A stretch of 41,140 nucleotides of DNA from UBA2773 sp964458715 (GTDB lineage Bacteria; Patescibacteriota; Minisyncoccia; Moranbacterales; DUUL01): positions 1 through 41,140 of the forward strand of contig CAYWJP010000005.1 of the NCBI GenBank assembly GCA_964458715.1, written 5' to 3'. The position numbers and the translations under genes were made by a program. Below the pieces are notes generated by a model. It saw only the letters and a program-made list of their open reading frames with translations, was not told the DNA's origin and searched no databases. Below, one piece after another: positions 38,598 through 41,140 of the stretch; the stretch's first letter is position 1, and each line of letters begins with the position of its first letter.

Positions 38598-41048
38598 ATG
38601 GACAAAAACGCAGAAAATAATATTGGTAAAATTAATTTAAGAAAAATTACCACTGAAATGGAAGAATCATATCTTTCATACGCTATGAGTGTAATTGTTT
38701 CTAGAGCGCTACCCGACGTTCGAGACGGATTAAAACCGGTTCAAAGAAGAATTCTCTTCTCGATGAGTCAAATTGGACTAAAGCACACGGCTCGTTATCG
38801 AAAATCAGCCACGGTAGTTGGAGAGGTACTTGGTAAATGGCATCCACATGGAGATTCCGCTGTTTATGAAACTATGGTTCGAATGGCTCAAGACTTTTCT
38901 TTGAGATATCCGTTAGTAGATGGGCAAGGAAACTTTGGTTCCATCGACGGAGACTCCGCTGCAGCCATGCGTTATACCGAAGCTAAAATGACTGGTATTG
39001 CCGATGAACTTTTACTAGATTTAGAAAAAGATACAGTTGAATGGAGAGACAATTACGATTCAACTCGAAAAGAGCCTGTCTTTTTACCAGCCAAACTCCC
39101 TCAGTTACTTCTTAATGGAACTATGGGAATTGCAGTTGGAATGGCTACTAATATCCCTCCTCACCACTTGCCAGAATTAGTAGATGGTATTTGTCATCTG
39201 ATAGATAATTCAGACGCTACGATTGAAGATTTAACTAAATTTATTCAAGGACCTGATTTTCCAACTGGTGGAATTATTTACAATAAAGCTGACATCTTAG
39301 ATGCTTATACTACCGGAAGAGGTGGAATTACTACTCGGGCTAAAGCCGACATCGTAGAAGAAGATAAAGGTAAATTTAATATTATTATTTCTGAATTAAC
39401 CTATCAAACCAACAAGTCAATCTTAATCCAAAGAATGGCGGAATTAGTAAAAATTGGAAAATTAATCGGGATTAGAGATATTCGAGATGAATCTGACCGA
39501 GATGGAATTCGAGTAGTCGTAGAACTCAAAAAAGATGCTTACCCAAACAAAATCCTGAATCAACTTTATAAATTGACCGATCTTCAAAAGAACTTTAATT
39601 TAAATATGCTAGCGTTAGTAAACGGAATTGAGCCTCAAGTTTTAAATTTGAAGGCAATTTTAGAGCATTATATCACCCATCGAAAATCAATGGTGACTAA
39701 AAGAATTGAGTTTGATTTGAAAAAAGCGGAAGCTCGAGCTCACATTTTAGAAGGTCTTAAAAAAGCCTTGGATTATATTAACGAAGTTATTGAAACTATC
39801 AAGAAGTCCCCTAACAAAGAAGAGGCTCATAAAAATTTGAGGCTTAAATTCAAATTATCAGAACTTCAGGCAACCGCTATTTTAGAAATGAAACTTCAAG
39901 TTTTAGCAGGACTAGAAAGAAAAAAAATTGAGAATGAATTGAAAGAAAAATTGGATATAATTAAGGAATTAAAGATAATTTTAGGAGACCCTAACAAAAT
40001 TATTATAATTATCAAGGAAGAACTGGCCGAACTTAAAGCTAAATATGGAGACAAACGACGGACCAGAGTTGTTAAAGGCAAAATCGGAGATTTATCTCAG
40101 GAAGATTTAATTGCCAACGAAGAATCTATTGTTAGTTTGACTGGAGACGGCTATATCAAAAGACTTCAACCGAGCAATTTCAGAGCCCAAAAAAGAGGAG
40201 GCAAAGGAGTTCGAGGTGGTTCGATAAAGGATGATGATGCAATCGATAAAGTCTTGACCGTAATGACTCATGACAACATCTTGTTCTTCACTGATACTGG
40301 CAAAGTTTTCCAAACTAAAGCTTATGAGATTCCAATTTCTAGCCGAACCAGTAAAGGAAACGCTATTGTAAACTTTCTTCAAATTGCTCCAGATGAAAAA
40401 ATCACTTCTATGAAAGCTATTACCGAAGGTTCTGAAGCTAAAAATTTAGTAATGCAAACTACTCAAGGCCGAATCAAAAAAGTTCCTCTTCAAGATTTTA
40501 GCAATGTCAGGAAAGGAGGATTAATTGCAATTAATTTGAATAAAGATGATTCATTAGGTTGGGTAGATACTAGCACTGGAGAAAATGAAATTATACTAGT
40601 AACTCAAAATGGGCAATCTATTAAATTTAATGAAAAAGATGTTCGACCAATGGGACGAACAGCCGCCGGGGTAAAAGCCATTAAACTCAAAAAAGAAGAT
40701 CGGGTGGTCGGAATGCACGTAGTTCACAAAGAAAGCAAAGACGATTTACTTTTGGTTATCTCAGAAAATGGTTATGGTAAGAAAACTCTTTTGACTAAGT
40801 ACAAAACTCAATCCAGGAATGGATCAGGAATTAAGACTACTCAAATAACAAAAAAGACGGGGAATTTAATTTCTTCCCATATTATTGAAGAAGCTGACAA
40901 CGAAAAAGATTTAATTGCCAGTTCCAACAAAGGACAAATTATTCGAACTGATGTTAAAAGTATTTCCAAATTAGGACGAGCCACTCAAGGAGTCAGAATA
41001 ATGCGATTAAAATCTGACGAGAAAGTCGCCGCAACTACTATTTTATAG
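38598..41048 (+). CDS. gyrA: DNA gyrase subunit A
   Basis: The 816-residue protein has the type IIA breakage-reunion domain: SYAMSVIVSRALPDVRDGLKP, KWHPHGDSAVYET, and AAAMRYTEAKM with catalytic Tyr126. The quinolone-binding positions are wild type in form (Ser87, Glu91 in GDSAVYE). After the coiled coil (RILEGLKKALDYI-like region) come six beta-pinwheel repeats, and QKRGGKG (531-537) is the GyrA box, which separates it from ParC. With GyrB it introduces negative supercoils. gyrB is not in the window. A terminator follows at 41069-41100. Confidence 0.96.
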   Translation: MDKNAENNIGKINLRKITTEMEESYLSYAMSVIVSRALPDVRDGLKPVQRRILFSMSQIGLKHTARYRKSATVVGEVLGKWHPHGDSAVYETMVRMAQDFSLRYPLVDGQGNFGSIDGDSAAAMRYTEAKMTGIADELLLDLEKDTVEWRDNYDSTRKEPVFLPAKLPQLLLNGTMGIAVGMATNIPPHHLPELVDGICHLIDNSDATIEDLTKFIQGPDFPTGGIIYNKADILDAYTTGRGGITTRAKADIVEEDKGKFNIIISELTYQTNKSILIQRMAELVKIGKLIGIRDIRDESDRDGIRVVVELKKDAYPNKILNQLYKLTDLQKNFNLNMLALVNGIEPQVLNLKAILEHYITHRKSMVTKRIEFDLKKAEARAHILEGLKKALDYINEVIETIKKSPNKEEAHKNLRLKFKLSELQATAILEMKLQVLAGLERKKIENELKEKLDIIKELKIILGDPNKIIIIIKEELAELKAKYGDKRRTRVVKGKIGDLSQEDLIANEESIVSLTGDGYIKRLQPSNFRAQKRGGKGVRGGSIKDDDAIDKVLTVMTHDNILFFTDTGKVFQTKAYEIPISSRTSKGNAIVNFLQIAPDEKITSMKAITEGSEAKNLVMQTTQGRIKKVPLQDFSNVRKGGLIAINLNKDDSLGWVDTSTGENEIILVTQNGQSIKFNEKDVRPMGRTAAGVKAIKLKKEDRVVGMHVVHKESKDDLLLVISENGYGKKTLLTKYKTQSRNGSGIKTTQITKKTGNLISSHIIEEADNEKDLIASSNKGQIIRTDVKSISKLGRATQGVRIMRLKSDEKVAATTIL

Positions 41049-41068
41049 CCGTTCTAAATTTCCAATAT

Positions 41069-41100
41069 AAAACAGGGATTCTTTTGAAAACCCTGTTTTT
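41069..41100 (+). terminator. Intrinsic terminator of gyrA
   Basis: AAAACAGGG (41069-41077) pairs with CCCTGTTTT (41091-41099) around a 13-nt loop, and the T run continues. Confidence 0.92.
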
Positions 41101-41140
41101 ATTTTAAAAAATAAATTTCGAAATAAAATAATAAAAAATT

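Noticed and set aside
39896..40382. Minus-strand frames inside gyrA
   Set aside because: They are antisense to a clear GyrA coding sequence and have no family features.

Overview
The window is an AT-rich, gene-dense scaffold piece (one run of 100 Ns at 13185-13284). It most likely comes from a Candidate Phyla Radiation / Patescibacteria genome. Reasons: short intergenic gaps, two DUF4012 proteins, a SipW/TasA-type surface cluster with a lamin-tail protein, a bifunctional PGI/PMI, RNase J, an intein in a UvrD-family helicase, many small foldback repeats, weak Shine-Dalgarno sites, and the standard code (TGA used as stop). The lineage within the radiation cannot be read from the sequence.

Layout. 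1-11396 (minus strand) is an envelope and exopolysaccharide block. In transcription order it holds a DUF4012 protein, a Wzz-like protein, two GT4 glycosyltransferases, a second DUF4012 protein, a class I aminotransferase, a truncated Mur-ligase-like protein, an FtsQ-like POTRA protein and a partial GT39-type glycosyltransferase. 11400-16325 is mixed: a small coiled-coil gene with an RNA leader, a CsoR/CstR-type repressor upstream of thioredoxin, RsmA/KsgA across the assembly gap, an orphan gene, a lipoprotein phosphoesterase and a SET-domain protein. 16321-20657 (minus) carries a YabE/RlpA-like wall protein and an intein-bearing UvrD/PcrA helicase. 20831-25151 (minus) holds a small orphan and a four-gene TasA/SipW/LTD/TasA-like cluster. 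25393-41100 (mostly plus) is housekeeping: S15, NYN protein, YvlD-like protein, SecG, a peptide-binding protein, PGI/PMI, RNase J, TrpS, Lgt, TsaD, MiaA, an MBL-fold protein and GyrA.

The most interesting signal is a structured RNA element of about 115-150 nt present in six copies. Five lie between genes, four of them directly upstream of start codons (an unknown coiled-coil gene, rpsO, tsaD, miaA). The sixth sits in frame inside the rsmA/ksgA coding sequence. All share a conserved 5' box (RTTCGAGG-like) and 3' box (ACAAAGAA-like), and three helices whose sequences differ between copies while pairing is kept. I do not recognise it as a named RNA family.

Other notable items are a TTGACA/TATAAT promoter with a CsoR-type operator in its spacer, a Mur-ligase middle domain with no C-terminal domain, and dispersed AT-rich foldback elements carrying small GC-rich palindromes.
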